A stretch of 64,000 bases of DNA from an uncultured Nocardioides sp. (GTDB lineage Bacteria > Actinomycetota > Actinomycetes > Propionibacteriales > Nocardioidaceae), in contig NZ_CANKYS010000009.1 of NCBI RefSeq assembly GCF_947488025.1, positions 154,754 through 218,753 of the forward strand, read 5' to 3'. This document shows, piece by piece, positions 16,177 to 26,005 of this stretch. Positions within the stretch are counted from its first letter, which is position 1; the number at the start of each line of letters is the position of its first letter. The position numbers and the translations under genes are program-made. Under the pieces are notes generated by a model that was not told the DNA's origin, searched no databases, and saw nothing but the letters and a program-made list of their open reading frames with translations.

Positions 16177-16818
16177 ATGCGCCTGCACGTGGTGAACCAC
16201 CCGCTCGTCTCCCACAAGCTCACCGTCCTGCGCGACGAGCACACCGACTCGCCGACGTTCCGTCGGCTGACCGACGAGCTGGTGACCCTGCTGGCCTACG
16301 AGGCGACCCGCGAGGTGCGCGTCGACCCGCGCCCGATCACCACCCCGGTGGGCCCGACCACGGGGGTCTACCTCGCACAGCCCAAGCCGATGGTGGTCCC
16401 GATCCTGCGCGCCGGTCTCGGCATGCTCGACGGCATGATGCGGCTGCTGCCGACGGCCGAGGTCGGCTTCCTCGGCATGGTGCGCAACGAGGAGACCCTC
16501 GAGGCCTCGACCTACGCCGAGCGGCTGCCCGAGGACCTCTCGGGCCGTCAGTGCTACGTGCTCGACCCGATGCTCGCCACCGGCGGCACGCTCGCCGCCG
16601 CGATCCGGTTCCTCACCGACCGGGGTGCCGACGACATCACCGCGATCTGCCTGCTGGTCGCGCCCGAGGGCGTCAAGAACCTGGAGAAGGGCCTCGAGGG
16701 CCTCGACGTGCCGGTCACCGTCGTGACCGCGGCGCTCGACGAGAAGCTCAACGACAAGGGCTACATCGTCCCCGGCCTCGGCGACGCCGGCGACCGGCTC
16801 TACGGCGTCGCGCACTGA
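16177..16818 (+). CDS. upp: Uracil phosphoribosyltransferase
   Basis: The 213-residue enzyme makes UMP from uracil and PRPP (pyrimidine salvage). The PRPP-binding loop is [17 protein letters not shown], the early [12 protein letters not shown] block is diagnostic, and the C-terminal [16 protein letters not shown] binds uracil. The ATG at 16177 gives the standard [16 protein letters not shown] start. A GTG three codons upstream is possible. It is divergent from the tadA pair and ends eight bases before a palindromic repeat. Confidence 0.95.
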   Translation: MRLHVVNHPLVSHKLTVLRDEHTDSPTFRRLTDELVTLLAYEATREVRVDPRPITTPVGPTTGVYLAQPKPMVVPILRAGLGMLDGMMRLLPTAEVGFLGMVRNEETLEASTYAERLPEDLSGRQCYVLDPMLATGGTLAAAIRFLTDRGADDITAICLLVAPEGVKNLEKGLEGLDVPVTVVTAALDEKLNDKGYIVPGLGDAGDRLYGVAH

Positions 16819-16826
16819 CCCCACCG

Positions 16827-16875
16827 GGTCGAGTGCGCTCGCGGTAGTAGTGGCCGCGGCGCTGCGCACTCAACC
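16827..16875 (+). repeat. 49-bp palindromic repeat, left copy
   Basis: The unit starts GGTCGAGTGCGCTCGCGGTA and folds as a hairpin (GAGTGCGC with GCGCACTC, inner CGCGG with CCGCG). An inverted copy lies at 17837-17885 with 43 of 49 bases identical. It overlaps the stop codon of the DUF559 gene. Confidence 0.8.
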
Positions 16876-17781
16876 GACAGGGGGTACGCCGAGCGCCAGC
16901 AGGTCCTGCATCACCTCCCACGGCTCGTGCCGGAGCTCCCAGGCCGAGCACTGCACCACCGTGCGCGACTCAGTGGTGAGCTGCCGGTTGCGGCGCCGAT
17001 CGAGGGTCGCCTGCTGCGGGTCGTCGTGCACGCCTCCGTCCACCTCGAGGACGAGCACCCGCCCGTCCGCCAGTCGCCACTCGGCGTCGGTGTAGCGCCG
17101 ACGGCCACGGTTGTCGACCCGCGATCGCTGGGACCTGGGTGGCTGGACGCCGTAGTCGCGGCAGGCCTTGCGCAGGTCGACCTCCGCCATCGAGTGGGCA
17201 CCGTCGCCCACGTCCGAGAGGAGGGCGCGCAGGTCGCGGGAGCGGCGCAGCGGCGTGAGTCGGTCGAGCCAGTCCACGAGGGTGTCCGCCGTGGTGAGTC
17301 GCTGCTGCACCGTTGCGGCGACGGCCCCCAGTGCCGTACGCAGGTGGGGCTCGTGCGCTGCGAACATCAGCACCGCGGGCTCGAGGCGACACACAGGCAG
17401 CTCGCCCGCGCCCACGAGCACCTTGAAAGGACGTCGCGTGCGGAAGAACCGGTAACCCGGGAGCGGGTCGAAGCTCATCGGGTTGCTCACCAAGATGGTG
17501 ATCTCGTCGCGGTCCCATCGTCTGAGCCCGCGCTCGCGGGCGGCGCTGAGCGACCCGACCATCGCGCTCGACCCGCCGTGCAGGACTCCCAGCCACAGCG
17601 CCTGCTCGGGCGAGAGCGGTCCGGTCGTCGTGCTGACCACCTCACCTGACCTCGCCGCCCAGCGCCCGACGCGGACGTGGTTGCGGATCTCGCCGCGAGA
17701 CACGCCGAGCTCGCGGAGCTGACGATGGCTCAGCAGGCCCGCCTGCACGGCGGCGAGATGTCTCCACAATCGGTCCCCCAT
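16870..17781 (-). CDS. DUF559 (Vsr-like nuclease fold) protein with AbiEi-type N-terminal domain
   Basis: The 303-residue protein has an N-terminal winged-helix region resembling the type IV antitoxin AbiEi N-domain (about 8-55; [24 protein letters not shown]). Its C-terminus is a DUF559 PD-(D/E)xK domain (about 215-300; [22 protein letters not shown]-like basic helix, [13 protein letters not shown]). Such proteins are abundant and uncharacterised in actinobacteria. No toxin partner is adjacent. The gene is bracketed by inverted 49-bp palindromic repeats, one covering its stop codon, suggesting a small mobilisable unit. Confidence 0.8.
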   Translation of the reverse strand: MGDRLWRHLAAVQAGLLSHRQLRELGVSRGEIRNHVRVGRWAARSGEVVSTTTGPLSPEQALWLGVLHGGSSAMVGSLSAARERGLRRWDRDEITILVSNPMSFDPLPGYRFFRTRRPFKVLVGAGELPVCRLEPAVLMFAAHEPHLRTALGAVAATVQQRLTTADTLVDWLDRLTPLRRSRDLRALLSDVGDGAHSMAEVDLRKACRDYGVQPPRSQRSRVDNRGRRRYTDAEWRLADGRVLVLEVDGGVHDDPQQATLDRRRNRQLTTESRTVVQCSAWELRHEPWEVMQDLLALGVPPVG

Positions 17782-17836
17782 CGCCGCAGTCTGCGGCGGG
17801 GACGCCAGTCGCCGCTCGGCTCATCCACAGCCCCGA

Positions 17837-17885
17837 GGTCGAGTGCGCAGCCTTGCGGTGACTACTACCGCGAGCGCACTCGACC
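17837..17885 (-). repeat. 49-bp palindromic repeat, right copy (inverted)
   Basis: Read on the minus strand it opens exactly like the left copy and ends GCTGCGCACTCGACC. The inner stem has changed on both sides (GCGGT with ACCGC here, CGCGG with CCGCG at the left copy), so pairing is kept. It lies 55 bases upstream of the DUF559 start and 95 bases before pntA. Confidence 0.8.
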
Positions 17886-17979
17886 TGCGGGTCGATGTGG
17901 TCCACGCCACATGAGACGACGGTGTGGGCGCCGCCTTTTCGGTACGTTGTGCCCGGCCCGACCATTCCAGGAGGCAGCA

Positions 17980-19509
17980 GTGCGCATCGGCATCCCCCGT
18001 GAGTCCCGGCCCGGCGAGACGCTGGTGGCGGCGACGGCGAAGACGGCGTCCCAGCTCGCCGCGCTCGGGTACGACGTCGTGGTCGAGCAGGGCGCGGGCG
18101 CGGCGGCCGACCAGCCGGACACCGCCTTCACCGATGCCGGCATCGCGATCGGCACGGGGGAGGACGTCTGGTCGAGCGACGTCGTGGTGAAGATCAACGC
18201 GCCCGCCGACGGCGAGGTCGCCCGGTTGCGACCGGGTGCGACGGTGATCAGCCTGATGGCGCCGGCCCGCAGCCCCGAGCTGGTCGAGCGGCTCGCCGCC
18301 GCCGGCGTGACGGGGCTCGCGATGGACGCCGTGCCGCGGATCTCCCGCGCCCAGTCGATGGATGTGCTGTCGTCGATGGCCAACGTGGCCGGCTACCGCG
18401 CGGTGATCGAGGCCGCCCACGAGTTCGGCCGGCTGTTCACCGGTCAGGTCACCGCGGCCGGCAAGGTCCCGCCGGCCCGGGTCTTCGTGGTCGGCGCCGG
18501 CGTGGCCGGCCTGGCGGCCATCGGTGCGGCGGGTTCGCTGGGCGCGATCGTGCGCGCGTTCGACGTACGTCCCGAGGTGGCCGAGCAGGTCGAGTCGATG
18601 GGCGCGCAGTTCGTCACGGTCGACATGGAGCAGGAGGTCTCCTCCGACGGCTACGCCAAGGAGATGACGGCCGAGCAGGAGGCCGCGACCGCTGCGATGT
18701 ACGACGAGGAGGCGCGCGCGGCGGACATCGTCATCACCACCGCGTTGATTCCCGGCCGGCCGGCCCCGCAGCTGATCACCGCCGAGACGGTCGCAGCGAT
18801 GCGCCCCGGCTCGGTGATCGTGGACATGGCCGCGGCCAACGGCGGCAACGTCGCCGCCACGGTGACCGACGAGCGGGTGGTCACCGCCAACGGGGTGACG
18901 GTTCTGGGCTACACCGACCTGGCCGGGCGCCTGGCGGCGCAGACCAGCCAGCTCTACGGCACGAACGTGGTCAACCTCCTCACGCTGCTCACCCCCGAGA
19001 AGGACGGCGTACTCACCCTTGACATGGACGACGTCGTGCAGCGCGGCATCACGGTCACCCGTGACGGCGCGAGGATGTGGCCGCCGCCGCCCGTGCAGGT
19101 CTCGGCCGCCCCGGCCGCACCCCCGGCCGCCGAGCCGGAGCCGGCAGCGGAGGAGGCGCCGCCGGACCCGCGCCGCCGGGTGTACGCCGCCGGACTGGCC
19201 GCCGTGCTCTTCCTCGCGCTCGCGACCCTGGCCCCACCCAGCTTCCTGCCGAGCCTCACGGTCTTCGTCCTCGCCGTGGTGATCGGGTTCTACGTCATCG
19301 GCAACGTGCACCACGCGCTGCACACCCCGCTGATGAGCGTGACCAACGCGATCAGCGGGATCATCGTGGTCGGCGCGATCCTCCAGGCACCCGTCGACAA
19401 CCTCGCGGTCCAGGTCATCGCCGGGGTGGCCATCCTGCTCGCCAGCATCAACGTCTTCGGTGGCTTCCTCGTCACCCGGCGGATGCTCAACATGTTCCAG
19501 AAGGGCTGA
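17980..19509 (+). CDS. pntA: NAD(P) transhydrogenase subunit alpha
   Basis: The 509-residue protein matches full-length PntA: NAD-binding domain I (about 1-375; [20 protein letters not shown] is the dinucleotide fold) and a C-terminal membrane part (about 410-505, four helices, [18 protein letters not shown] onward), joined by an Ala/Pro/Glu linker. With PntB it couples hydride transfer between NADH and NADP+ to proton movement. The GTG at 17980 was chosen because AGGAGG lies at ideal spacing; longer in-frame readings are non-homologous. pntB follows by six bases. Confidence 0.94.
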   Translation: MRIGIPRESRPGETLVAATAKTASQLAALGYDVVVEQGAGAAADQPDTAFTDAGIAIGTGEDVWSSDVVVKINAPADGEVARLRPGATVISLMAPARSPELVERLAAAGVTGLAMDAVPRISRAQSMDVLSSMANVAGYRAVIEAAHEFGRLFTGQVTAAGKVPPARVFVVGAGVAGLAAIGAAGSLGAIVRAFDVRPEVAEQVESMGAQFVTVDMEQEVSSDGYAKEMTAEQEAATAAMYDEEARAADIVITTALIPGRPAPQLITAETVAAMRPGSVIVDMAAANGGNVAATVTDERVVTANGVTVLGYTDLAGRLAAQTSQLYGTNVVNLLTLLTPEKDGVLTLDMDDVVQRGITVTRDGARMWPPPPVQVSAAPAAPPAAEPEPAAEEAPPDPRRRVYAAGLAAVLFLALATLAPPSFLPSLTVFVLAVVIGFYVIGNVHHALHTPLMSVTNAISGIIVVGAILQAPVDNLAVQVIAGVAILLASINVFGGFLVTRRMLNMFQKG

Positions 19510-19515
19510 GCCCGC

Positions 19516-20997
19516 ATGGAATCCACGATGGGATCGAACGTGGTCGAGTTCGTGTCAGGCGCCTACATCCTCGCGGCGCTCCTGTTCATCCTCGCGCTCG
19601 CCGGCCTGAGCAAGCACGAGACGGCCCGGCGCGGCAACGCCTTCGGGATGGCCGGCATGGCCCTGGCGCTGGTCGCGACGCTGCTGCTCGTCCTCGACTA
19701 CCTCACCGACGACCTCATCGTCGACAAGACCCCGATCTGGGTCGGTCTCGCGATCATCCTCGTCATGGGGTCGATCGGCGCGCTGATCGGGATCCGGCTG
19801 GCCCGTCGGGTCGAGATGACCGGCATGCCCGAGCTGATCGCGATGATGCACAGCTTCGTCGGCCTGGCCGCGGTGCTGGTGGGCTACAACACCTACATCG
19901 AGGTCGCCTCGGCGCACGGCAGCGTGGGCCTGGAGTCCGACGCGGTCCACAACGCCGAGGTGTTCCTCGGCGTCTTCATCGGCGCCGTGACCTTCACCGG
20001 CTCGGTGGTGGCCAACCTCAAGCTGAGCGCGCGGATGAAGTCAGCCCCGCTCATGCTCCCCGGACGCCACCTGCTCAACCTGGCCATCCTCGTGTCCTCG
20101 GCCGTGCTGATGGTGTGGTTCATGCTCGCCGACGGCTGGGTCGGCATGGCGCCGCTGGCGATCATGACCGTCCTCGCGCTCGTGCTCGGCTTCCACCTCG
20201 TCGCCGCGATCGGCGGCGGCGACATGCCGGTCGTCGTGTCGATGCTCAACAGCTACTCCGGATGGGCCGCTGCCGCCGCGGGCTTCATGCTCGGCAACGA
20301 CCTGCTGATCATCACCGGCGCCCTCGTCGGCTCCTCGGGTGCGATCCTCTCCTACATCATGTGCAGGGCGATGAACCGCTCCTTCGTGAGCGTCATCGCC
20401 GGCGGCTTCGGCTCCGACGGCGCGGTCTCCGGCGAGGCCCGCGACTACGGCGACCACCGCGAGATCCAGGCCGACGACGTGGCCGACCTCCTCGCCCACG
20501 CCTCCTCGGTGGTCATCACGCCCGGGTACGGCATGGCCGTCGCGCAGGCGCAGTACCCCGTCGCCGAGCTGACCAGGAAGCTGCGCGAGAAGGGCGTCGA
20601 CGTCCGCTTCGGCATCCACCCCGTCGCGGGCCGCCTGCCCGGCCACATGAACGTGCTGCTCGCCGAGGCCAAGGTGCCGTACGACATCGTGCTCGAGATG
20701 GACGAGGTCAACGACGACTTCCCCGAGGTCGACGTCGTCCTCGTGATCGGCGCCAACGACACCGTCAACCCGGCCGCGATGGAGGAGCCCGGCTCCCCGA
20801 TCGCCGGCATGCCCGTGCTCGAGGTCTGGAACGCCCGCGACGTCATCGTCTTCAAGCGCTCCATGGCCACCGGCTACGCCGGCGTGCAGAACCCGCTGTT
20901 CTTCAAGGACAACACCCAGATGCTCTTCGGCGACGCCAAGGACAAGGTCAACGAGATCGTCGCCGCCCTCTCGGTCGAGGAGCTCGCTCGCCGGTAG
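19516..20997 (+). CDS. pntB: NAD(P) transhydrogenase subunit beta
   Basis: The 493-residue integral membrane protein has about nine N-terminal helices (1-280), including the conserved [21 protein letters not shown] segment of the proton channel region. The C-terminal NADP-binding domain III (about 310-490) carries [21 protein letters not shown] and [12 protein letters not shown]. Second gene of the pntAB operon. It provides NADPH, which suits the lipid-synthesis genes in this region, although linkage is only positional. It converges on the sugar ABC transporter genes. Confidence 0.95.
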   Translation: MESTMGSNVVEFVSGAYILAALLFILALAGLSKHETARRGNAFGMAGMALALVATLLLVLDYLTDDLIVDKTPIWVGLAIILVMGSIGALIGIRLARRVEMTGMPELIAMMHSFVGLAAVLVGYNTYIEVASAHGSVGLESDAVHNAEVFLGVFIGAVTFTGSVVANLKLSARMKSAPLMLPGRHLLNLAILVSSAVLMVWFMLADGWVGMAPLAIMTVLALVLGFHLVAAIGGGDMPVVVSMLNSYSGWAAAAAGFMLGNDLLIITGALVGSSGAILSYIMCRAMNRSFVSVIAGGFGSDGAVSGEARDYGDHREIQADDVADLLAHASSVVITPGYGMAVAQAQYPVAELTRKLREKGVDVRFGIHPVAGRLPGHMNVLLAEAKVPYDIVLEMDEVNDDFPEVDVVLVIGANDTVNPAAMEEPGSPIAGMPVLEVWNARDVIVFKRSMATGYAGVQNPLFFKDNTQMLFGDAKDKVNEIVAALSVEELARR

Positions 20998-21010
20998 GTG
21001 ACTCGGGTGC

Positions 21011-21931
21011 TCAGCCCTTCGTGCCGCCGGCGGTCAGTCCGGCCACCAGGTGGCGCTGGGCGAAGAAGAAGACCAGCGCGGCGGGGAGCGTGACGAGGAC
21101 GGCACCGGCGGTGAGGAGCTCCCAGCGGGGGCTGAACTGCGGGACGAACTGCTGCAGGCCGGCGCCCAGCGTGTAGTTGCGGCTGCTCTGCATGAAGGCG
21201 ATGGCGTACGCCACCTCCGCCCACGCGGTCAGGAACGTGTAGAACGCCGTCACGGCGATGCCGGGGCGAGCGAGCGGGAGGACGATGCGCCAGAAGGTGC
21301 CGAACGGGCCGAGGCCGTCGAGGGCAGCCGCCTCGTCGAGCTCGCGCGGGATGGTGTCGAAGTAGCCGCGGAGCATCCACGCGCAGAACGGCACCGCGAC
21401 GGTGAGGTAGGCGATGATGAGGGACGCCTTGGTGTCGATCAGCCCCAGGTTCGCCATGATCGTGTAGATCGGCACGATGAGGATCGCCACCGGGAACATC
21501 TGGGTGAGCAGGAAGGTCCACATCAGGCCGCGCTTGCCGGGGAAGTTGAAGCGGCTCAGGGCGTAGCCGGCGGTGGCGGACATGGCGATGCCGAACACCA
21601 TCGTGAAGGCCGCGACGATCACCGAGTTGAGGAACCAGTAGGGGAAGTCGGTGCTGGTCAGCAGGGTGCGGTAGTTCTCCAGGGTCGGACTGGCGAAGAG
21701 CTTGATCTCCGAGCGACGGATCTCGCTGGCCGGCTTGATCGAGCTCAGCATCACCCAGGCGATCGGGAACAGCGCGCAGAACGTCGCCACGACCAGCGTG
21801 CCGTGCAGGCCGACGCTCGCCAGGACCGAGCGCTCGCTGCGGCGACGCTCGCGGGGTGCGCGCGTGGTGGCGACGGACTCCACCGGGTCGGCCGCGACTG
21901 CGGCGGGCGGCATCGCGGACATGCCGGACAT
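21011..21931 (-). CDS. Sugar ABC transporter permease (MalG-like)
   Basis: The 306-residue inner-membrane protein has six predicted helices after a cytoplasmic N-terminal tail of about 40 residues. The EAA loop that contacts the ATPase reads DEAAALDGLGPFGTFWRIVLP. This is the second permease of a CUT1-type carbohydrate importer. The ATG at 21931 overlaps the malF-like stop (ATGA). No ATPase gene is present in the operon, so a shared MsiK-type ATPase encoded elsewhere is probably used. Confidence 0.9.
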   Translation of the reverse strand: MSGMSAMPPAAVAADPVESVATTRAPRERRRSERSVLASVGLHGTLVVATFCALFPIAWVMLSSIKPASEIRRSEIKLFASPTLENYRTLLTSTDFPYWFLNSVIVAAFTMVFGIAMSATAGYALSRFNFPGKRGLMWTFLLTQMFPVAILIVPIYTIMANLGLIDTKASLIIAYLTVAVPFCAWMLRGYFDTIPRELDEAAALDGLGPFGTFWRIVLPLARPGIAVTAFYTFLTAWAEVAYAIAFMQSSRNYTLGAGLQQFVPQFSPRWELLTAGAVLVTLPAALVFFFAQRHLVAGLTAGGTKG

Positions 21932-22878
21932 CAGAACACCTCTCCCTGCTTGGCGAGCATGCGCCGGTAGACGCTGGCGTAGACGACGAGGATCGACAGG
22001 ATCAGCACGCCGTAGGTCGCGGCCAGCGAGTAGTCGCGGATGCCCTCGAAGGCCGCGCGGTAGGCACCGGTCACGAGGATCTCGGTCTCGCCGGCGGGCT
22101 GGCCGCGGGTCACGAAGTAGATGATCGGGAACATGTTGAAGGTCCAGATGGTGCCGAGCAGGATCACCGTCGAGCTGACCGGACGCAGTCCGGGGAGGGT
22201 GATGTTGACGAAGCGCTGCCACGACGAGGCCCCGTCGATCTCGGCCGCCTCGTAGAGGTCGCCGTTGATCGACTGCAGCCCGCCGAGCAGGGCCACCATC
22301 ATGAACGGGACACCGAGCCAGACGTTGGCGACGATGGCGGTGAACAGCGAGGTCCAGCGTTGCTCGAACCAGGACACCGGATCGAGGCCGATCGCGCGCA
22401 GCGCGCCGTTGATGACCCCGAAGCGCTCGTCGAAGATGAAGCGCCAGGCGAAGGCCGCCACGAAAGCCGGCACCGCCCACGGCAGGATCAGGGCGACCCG
22501 GTAGAAGCCCCGGAACCGGAACTCACGGTTCAGCATCACCGCCAGTCCCAGGCCCAGCCCGAAGTGGAGGACCACGCAGGCGACCGTCCACACCAGGGTG
22601 TTGACGAACTGCAGCCAGAAGTCGCCCTGCGCCCCGGTGAGGATGTCGACGTAGTTGTCGAGACCCACGAACTGGGCGGCGTCGGGGTTGGGCTCGCAGG
22701 TCTCCGCGCCGCCGAGGACCTTCGTGCAGATCTCGTCGCGCTGGTTGGACTCGTTGAGGTTGGTGAACGACTGGGCCACGCCCCGCACGAGCGGGTAGAA
22801 GACGAGGACACCGAGCACGATCACCGTGGGGAGCACCATCGCCCACGCGTACCAGTGCTTGTCGAAGGTCTTGCGCAT
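21931..22878 (-). CDS. Sugar ABC transporter permease (MalF-like)
   Basis: The 315-residue protein starts MRKTFDKHWYAWAMVLPTV and has six transmembrane helices and the EAA loop EAAEIDGASSWQRFVNITLP. A periplasmic-side insert with two cysteines (EICTKVLGGAETCEPNP) after helix 1 is also found in actinobacterial maltose/trehalose-type permeases; the substrate remains unproven. It lies between the binding-protein gene, from which a strong hairpin separates it, and the second permease, with which it overlaps by four bases. Confidence 0.9.
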   Translation of the reverse strand: MRKTFDKHWYAWAMVLPTVIVLGVLVFYPLVRGVAQSFTNLNESNQRDEICTKVLGGAETCEPNPDAAQFVGLDNYVDILTGAQGDFWLQFVNTLVWTVACVVLHFGLGLGLAVMLNREFRFRGFYRVALILPWAVPAFVAAFAWRFIFDERFGVINGALRAIGLDPVSWFEQRWTSLFTAIVANVWLGVPFMMVALLGGLQSINGDLYEAAEIDGASSWQRFVNITLPGLRPVSSTVILLGTIWTFNMFPIIYFVTRGQPAGETEILVTGAYRAAFEGIRDYSLAATYGVLILSILVVYASVYRRMLAKQGEVF

Positions 22879-22926
22879 CCGTTGTCTCCGGGGGTCGAGA
22901 AGGTGTGCTGGATGGGGCTTCCCGCG

Positions 22927-22962
22927 GGGGGCCGGACCGGGACGTCACCCGGTCCGGCCCCC
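22927..22962 (-). terminator. Intercistronic hairpin between binding-protein and permease genes
   Basis: A 15-bp perfect stem (GGGGGCCGGACCGGG) with a six-base loop lies 17 bases past the binding-protein stop. Such hairpins after malE-type genes protect or partially terminate the mRNA, so that more binding protein than permease is made. Confidence 0.6.
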
Positions 22963-22978
22963 TGCGGTCAGCAGGGTG

Positions 22979-24286
22979 TCACTGGAGCGAGTAGTCCGGG
23001 ACCACGTCGCTCTTGTAGGTCTCCGCGACCTTGTCCAACGCAGGCTGCACGGGCTTGCCCTGGATCATCACCTCGGTGGCCATCTCGTCGAGCGGGGCGA
23101 AGAACTGGCCGCCCTCGGCGATCCACGGCCGCGGCTGGGCGACCTCCATGGCGTCGGCCCACATGGCGACGCGCTCGTTGGTGACCATGTCGTAGGAGTC
23201 GGCGTTACCGGGCAGCAGGCCGAGCTCGTCGGCGATGAAGGCCTCGGACTCGGCCGAGCTCATGAAGCCGATGAACGCGGCTGCGGCCTCGGCCTTGGCG
23301 TCGTCCATGCCCGAGTAGACGACGTAGTTGTGGCCGCCCACCGGGGCGCCCTGGCCGGCACCGCCGGCAGGGACGGGCGCGACGCCGAGGTTGTCGATGC
23401 CCCCGAAGTTGGGGTCGTCGCTGATGCCGGCGACCTCCCAGGGACCGTTGATGATCATGGCGACCTTCTGCTCCTTGAACAGGGTCATCATCGTGCCGTA
23501 GGGGTCGTTGGCGGTCGGCTTGGCCGACGTGCCGTCCTTGACCATGTCCTGGGCGGTCTGGATGCCGGTGGCGGCCTCGGGGCTGTTGACCGTGATGGTC
23601 TCGCCGTCGACGTCGACGAGGTCGGCGCCCTCGCCGTACATGAAGGGCAGCAGGAAGTAGCCGGCGGAGTTGAGGTAGATGCCGTCGACCTTGGCCTTGC
23701 TCTTCAGGGCCTTCGCCGCCTCACGGACCTCGTCCCAGGTCGTCGGCGGGGCCTCGGGGTCCAGGCCGGCCTTCTCGAAGAGCTCCTTGTTGTACATCAG
23801 GCCCAGCGTGTCGGTGACCTGCGGGACGCCGTAGGTCTTGTCCTCGTAGACGTTGCTGGAGAGCGGCGTCTCGAGGAAGTTGTTCTCCAGGGCCGCGGTG
23901 CCGTCGAGGGCGTAGAGGTAGCCCAGCGACGCGAACTCCGGGGTCCAGGCGACCTCGGCGCGGAGGATGTCGGGCGCACCCGAGCCGGACTCCGCGGCGG
24001 TCTTGAACTTGTTCTGGGTCTGGTCGAAGGGGACCGTCTCGTGCTTGATCGTGACGTCCGGGTACTCCTCGTTGAACTTCGCGATCAGCTCGTCGTAGGC
24101 CGGGGCCTCGTTGGTGGGGTCGGAGGTGTCCCACCAGGTGAGCTCGGCGCTGAGGTCGGCAGAGCTGCTGTCGCCCTCGTTGTCGGTGTTGCTGTCCGAG
24201 TCCCCGCCGTCGCTTCCGCACGCTGCGAGCGTGAGGGCGAGGGCGGCGACGGCGATCCCGGCGGAGCCGGCCTTGAATCGGCGCAT
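22979..24286 (-). CDS. Sugar-binding lipoprotein of ABC importer (MalE-like)
   Basis: The 435-residue protein has a lipoprotein signal peptide (MRRFKAGSAGIAVAALALTL then lipobox LAAC) and an Asp/Ser-rich linker. The solute-binding fold (SBP_bac_1) has characteristic segments such as WDEVREAAKAL and AMIINGPWEVAGI. It captures a carbohydrate outside the cell for the MalF/MalG pair. The ATG at 24286 has GGGAG upstream; a longer reading to 24358 would run into operator-like sequence. Divergent lacI-type regulator next door. Confidence 0.92.
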   Translation of the reverse strand: MRRFKAGSAGIAVAALALTLAACGSDGGDSDSNTDNEGDSSSADLSAELTWWDTSDPTNEAPAYDELIAKFNEEYPDVTIKHETVPFDQTQNKFKTAAESGSGAPDILRAEVAWTPEFASLGYLYALDGTAALENNFLETPLSSNVYEDKTYGVPQVTDTLGLMYNKELFEKAGLDPEAPPTTWDEVREAAKALKSKAKVDGIYLNSAGYFLLPFMYGEGADLVDVDGETITVNSPEAATGIQTAQDMVKDGTSAKPTANDPYGTMMTLFKEQKVAMIINGPWEVAGISDDPNFGGIDNLGVAPVPAGGAGQGAPVGGHNYVVYSGMDDAKAEAAAAFIGFMSSAESEAFIADELGLLPGNADSYDMVTNERVAMWADAMEVAQPRPWIAEGGQFFAPLDEMATEVMIQGKPVQPALDKVAETYKSDVVPDYSLQ

Positions 24287-24357
24287 CGATGTCTCCCATG
24301 AAAAGCGCGCCCGGGGGAGGGCGCTGTGATGACGGTCACCAGAGATTAGCAAGAACA

Positions 24358-24370
24358 TTCAGAATCTGAA
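24358..24370. promoter_or_regulatory. Operator-like palindrome 1 in the divergent sugar-importer/lacI region
   Basis: TTCAGAATCTGAA is a perfect 6-1-6 inverted repeat, 72 bases upstream of the binding-protein start and 42 bases upstream of lacI. It could be a second LacI site or another regulator's site. Confidence 0.45.
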
Positions 24371-24373
24371 AGA

Positions 24374-24394
24374 CCTTGCAACGTAGTTGAAAGG
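24374..24394. promoter_or_regulatory. LacI-type operator and lacI promoter
   Basis: The core TTGCAACGTAGTTGAAA, flanked by CC and GG, is a 21-bp palindrome with one mismatch. TTGCAA at 24376-24381 may also be the -35 box, with TACATT at 24401-24406 as the -10. That places transcription start at or next to the ATG at 24412, so the mRNA may be leaderless and autorepressed. Confidence 0.55.
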
Positions 24395-24411
24395 CCTGCT
24401 TACATTCCCGC

Positions 24412-25431
24412 ATGGCCACCCTGTCCCAGATCGCTGTCGAGGCAGGCGTGAGCGAGGCGACCGTGAGCCGCGTGCTCAACAGCAAGCCGGGCGTCAGCGA
24501 GGGCACCCGGCAGTCGGTGATCACCGCCCTCGACGTCCTCGGCTACGAGCGACCGACGCACCTGCGCCAGCGCTCCGCCGGCCTGGTGGGACTCGTGGTC
24601 CCCGAGCTGGAGAACCCGATCTTCCCCGCGTTCGCCCAGGTGATCGAGGACGCCCTCGCGCGTCGGCGATTCACCCCCGTGCTCTGCACCCAGTCGCCCG
24701 GCAGCCTGTCGGAGGACGAGTACGTCGAGTCGCTCCTCGACCACGGGGTCGCGGGCATCATCTTCGTCTCGGGCAAGCACGCTGACACCCGGGCAGACCA
24801 CGAGCGCTACCAGATGCTGCTCGACCGAGGGCTCCCGGTGGTCTTCATCAACGGGTACGTCGACGGGGTCCCGGCGCCGTTCATCTCGGCCGACGACCGG
24901 GTGGCGATGGACATCGCCGTGGCCCACCTCGCCCATCTCGGGCACCGGCGCATCGGCCTGGCGATCGGCCCGGCGCGGTTCATGCCCTCGGCGCGCAAGC
25001 ACGAGGGTTTCGTCGCCGCGCTCGGCACCCACCTGGGCCTGCCCGAGACCGAGGCACGCTCGTGGATCGCCGAGACGATCTTCTCCGTCGAGGGTGGAGC
25101 GGCCGCCACCGATGAGCTGCTCGAGCAGGGCGCCACGGCCATCGTGTGCGGCTCCGACATGATGGCGATCGGCGCCATCCGCGCCGCCCGCGCCGCCGGG
25201 CTCGAGGTGCCTCGCGACGTGTCAGTCGTCGGCTTCGACGACTCCCCGCTGGTGGCGTTCCTCGACCCGCCGCTCACCACCGTGCGGCAGCCGGTCGCGC
25301 AGATGGGCGGCACGGCCGTTGCCGCCCTGGCCGACGCCATCTCGGGCGACCCCGTCGCCTCGCGGGAGTACCTCTTCGCGCCCGAGCTGGTGCTGCGCGG
25401 GTCCACCGGACCGGCGGTCGACCGGGGCTGA
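24412..25431 (+). CDS. LacI-family transcriptional repressor of the sugar importer
   Basis: The 339-residue protein has an N-terminal LacI HTH (TLSQIAVEAGVSEATVSRVL, residues 3-22) and hinge helix (LRQRSAGLVGLVVPE). The periplasmic-binding-like effector domain includes DDRVAMDIAVAHLAHLGHRRIG and VVGFDDSPLVAFLDPPLTTV. It is divergent from the three-gene importer with operator-like palindromes between, so it should repress import until its sugar binds. No Shine-Dalgarno is visible before the ATG, consistent with a leaderless transcript. Confidence 0.93.
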   Translation: MATLSQIAVEAGVSEATVSRVLNSKPGVSEGTRQSVITALDVLGYERPTHLRQRSAGLVGLVVPELENPIFPAFAQVIEDALARRRFTPVLCTQSPGSLSEDEYVESLLDHGVAGIIFVSGKHADTRADHERYQMLLDRGLPVVFINGYVDGVPAPFISADDRVAMDIAVAHLAHLGHRRIGLAIGPARFMPSARKHEGFVAALGTHLGLPETEARSWIAETIFSVEGGAAATDELLEQGATAIVCGSDMMAIGAIRAARAAGLEVPRDVSVVGFDDSPLVAFLDPPLTTVRQPVAQMGGTAVAALADAISGDPVASREYLFAPELVLRGSTGPAVDRG

Positions 25432-25648
25432 GCACTTGGTATGGCTTCGGGCCACCGAGCGCTCGGGGGGAAGTCCGTTCCAGCCGTCGGTTGACGGCAA
25501 CCTTCCTCGGGTTGGCCCTCTCCGTTCAGATTGGGCGAGGCGCTGCGAACCGCCCACTATGACGCACCCCGTGCGGCGTCTATGGACGCACAGGACGACG
25601 ATGTACCAGACGGCGCCGCCGTGTCCCGTGTTGAGCGCAACGCATAGG

Positions 25649-25858
25649 TCAGGTGCCTGGAGCGATCGCGACTGGTGCGGACTCTCGAAGCAGTGTCAGT
25701 GCGTCTGCTCGGGACACTCGCCTCTCGTCGAGATACTCTCGGGTCCAGTCGGGACACTCGTCCTTCTTGCGGAGACACTCCTCCGCAAGAGCAGTGGTCT
25801 TGCTGCTGTGGCCGGGCCAAGTCCCGAGAGTCGCTGCATGCCTTCGTCGGTGGCGCAT
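25649..25858 (-). CDS. Possible small hypothetical protein
   Basis: A 69-residue reading frame whose central part (EECLRKKDECPDWTREYLDE) is charged and plausible as protein, unlike the Arg/Pro-rich shadows elsewhere in the window. There is no recognised domain and no clear ribosome-binding site, and it sits in a degenerate region. It may be a gene fragment instead of a functional gene. Confidence 0.25.
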   Translation of the reverse strand: MRHRRRHAATLGTWPGHSSKTTALAEECLRKKDECPDWTREYLDERRVSRADALTLLRESAPVAIAPGT

Positions 25859-25982
25859 TCACCTGCCGCACGTAAGTGCTGTGTGGCTCTACGCCTTCGG
25901 TCGACCAGGTCCGGGACTGATGACCGAGCGCCAGCTATCGCTCTCCCCGGTACGGAGGCAGCGGTTGAGGTCGGTCAGTCTG

Positions 25983-26005
25983 CCGCCCGAGCACAGCTCG
26001 GGCGG
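25983..26005. terminator. Short GC hairpin
   Basis: CCGCCCGAGC and GCTCGGGCGG form a 10-bp stem with a three-base loop inside the gene-poor stretch. Possible terminator; no U-tract. Confidence 0.35.

Noticed and set aside
16870..17781. DUF559 protein as the antitoxin of a type IV toxin-antitoxin system
   Set aside because: Only an AbiEi-like N-terminal segment is present. No AbiEii-type nucleotidyltransferase gene is adjacent, and the C-terminus is a nuclease fold.
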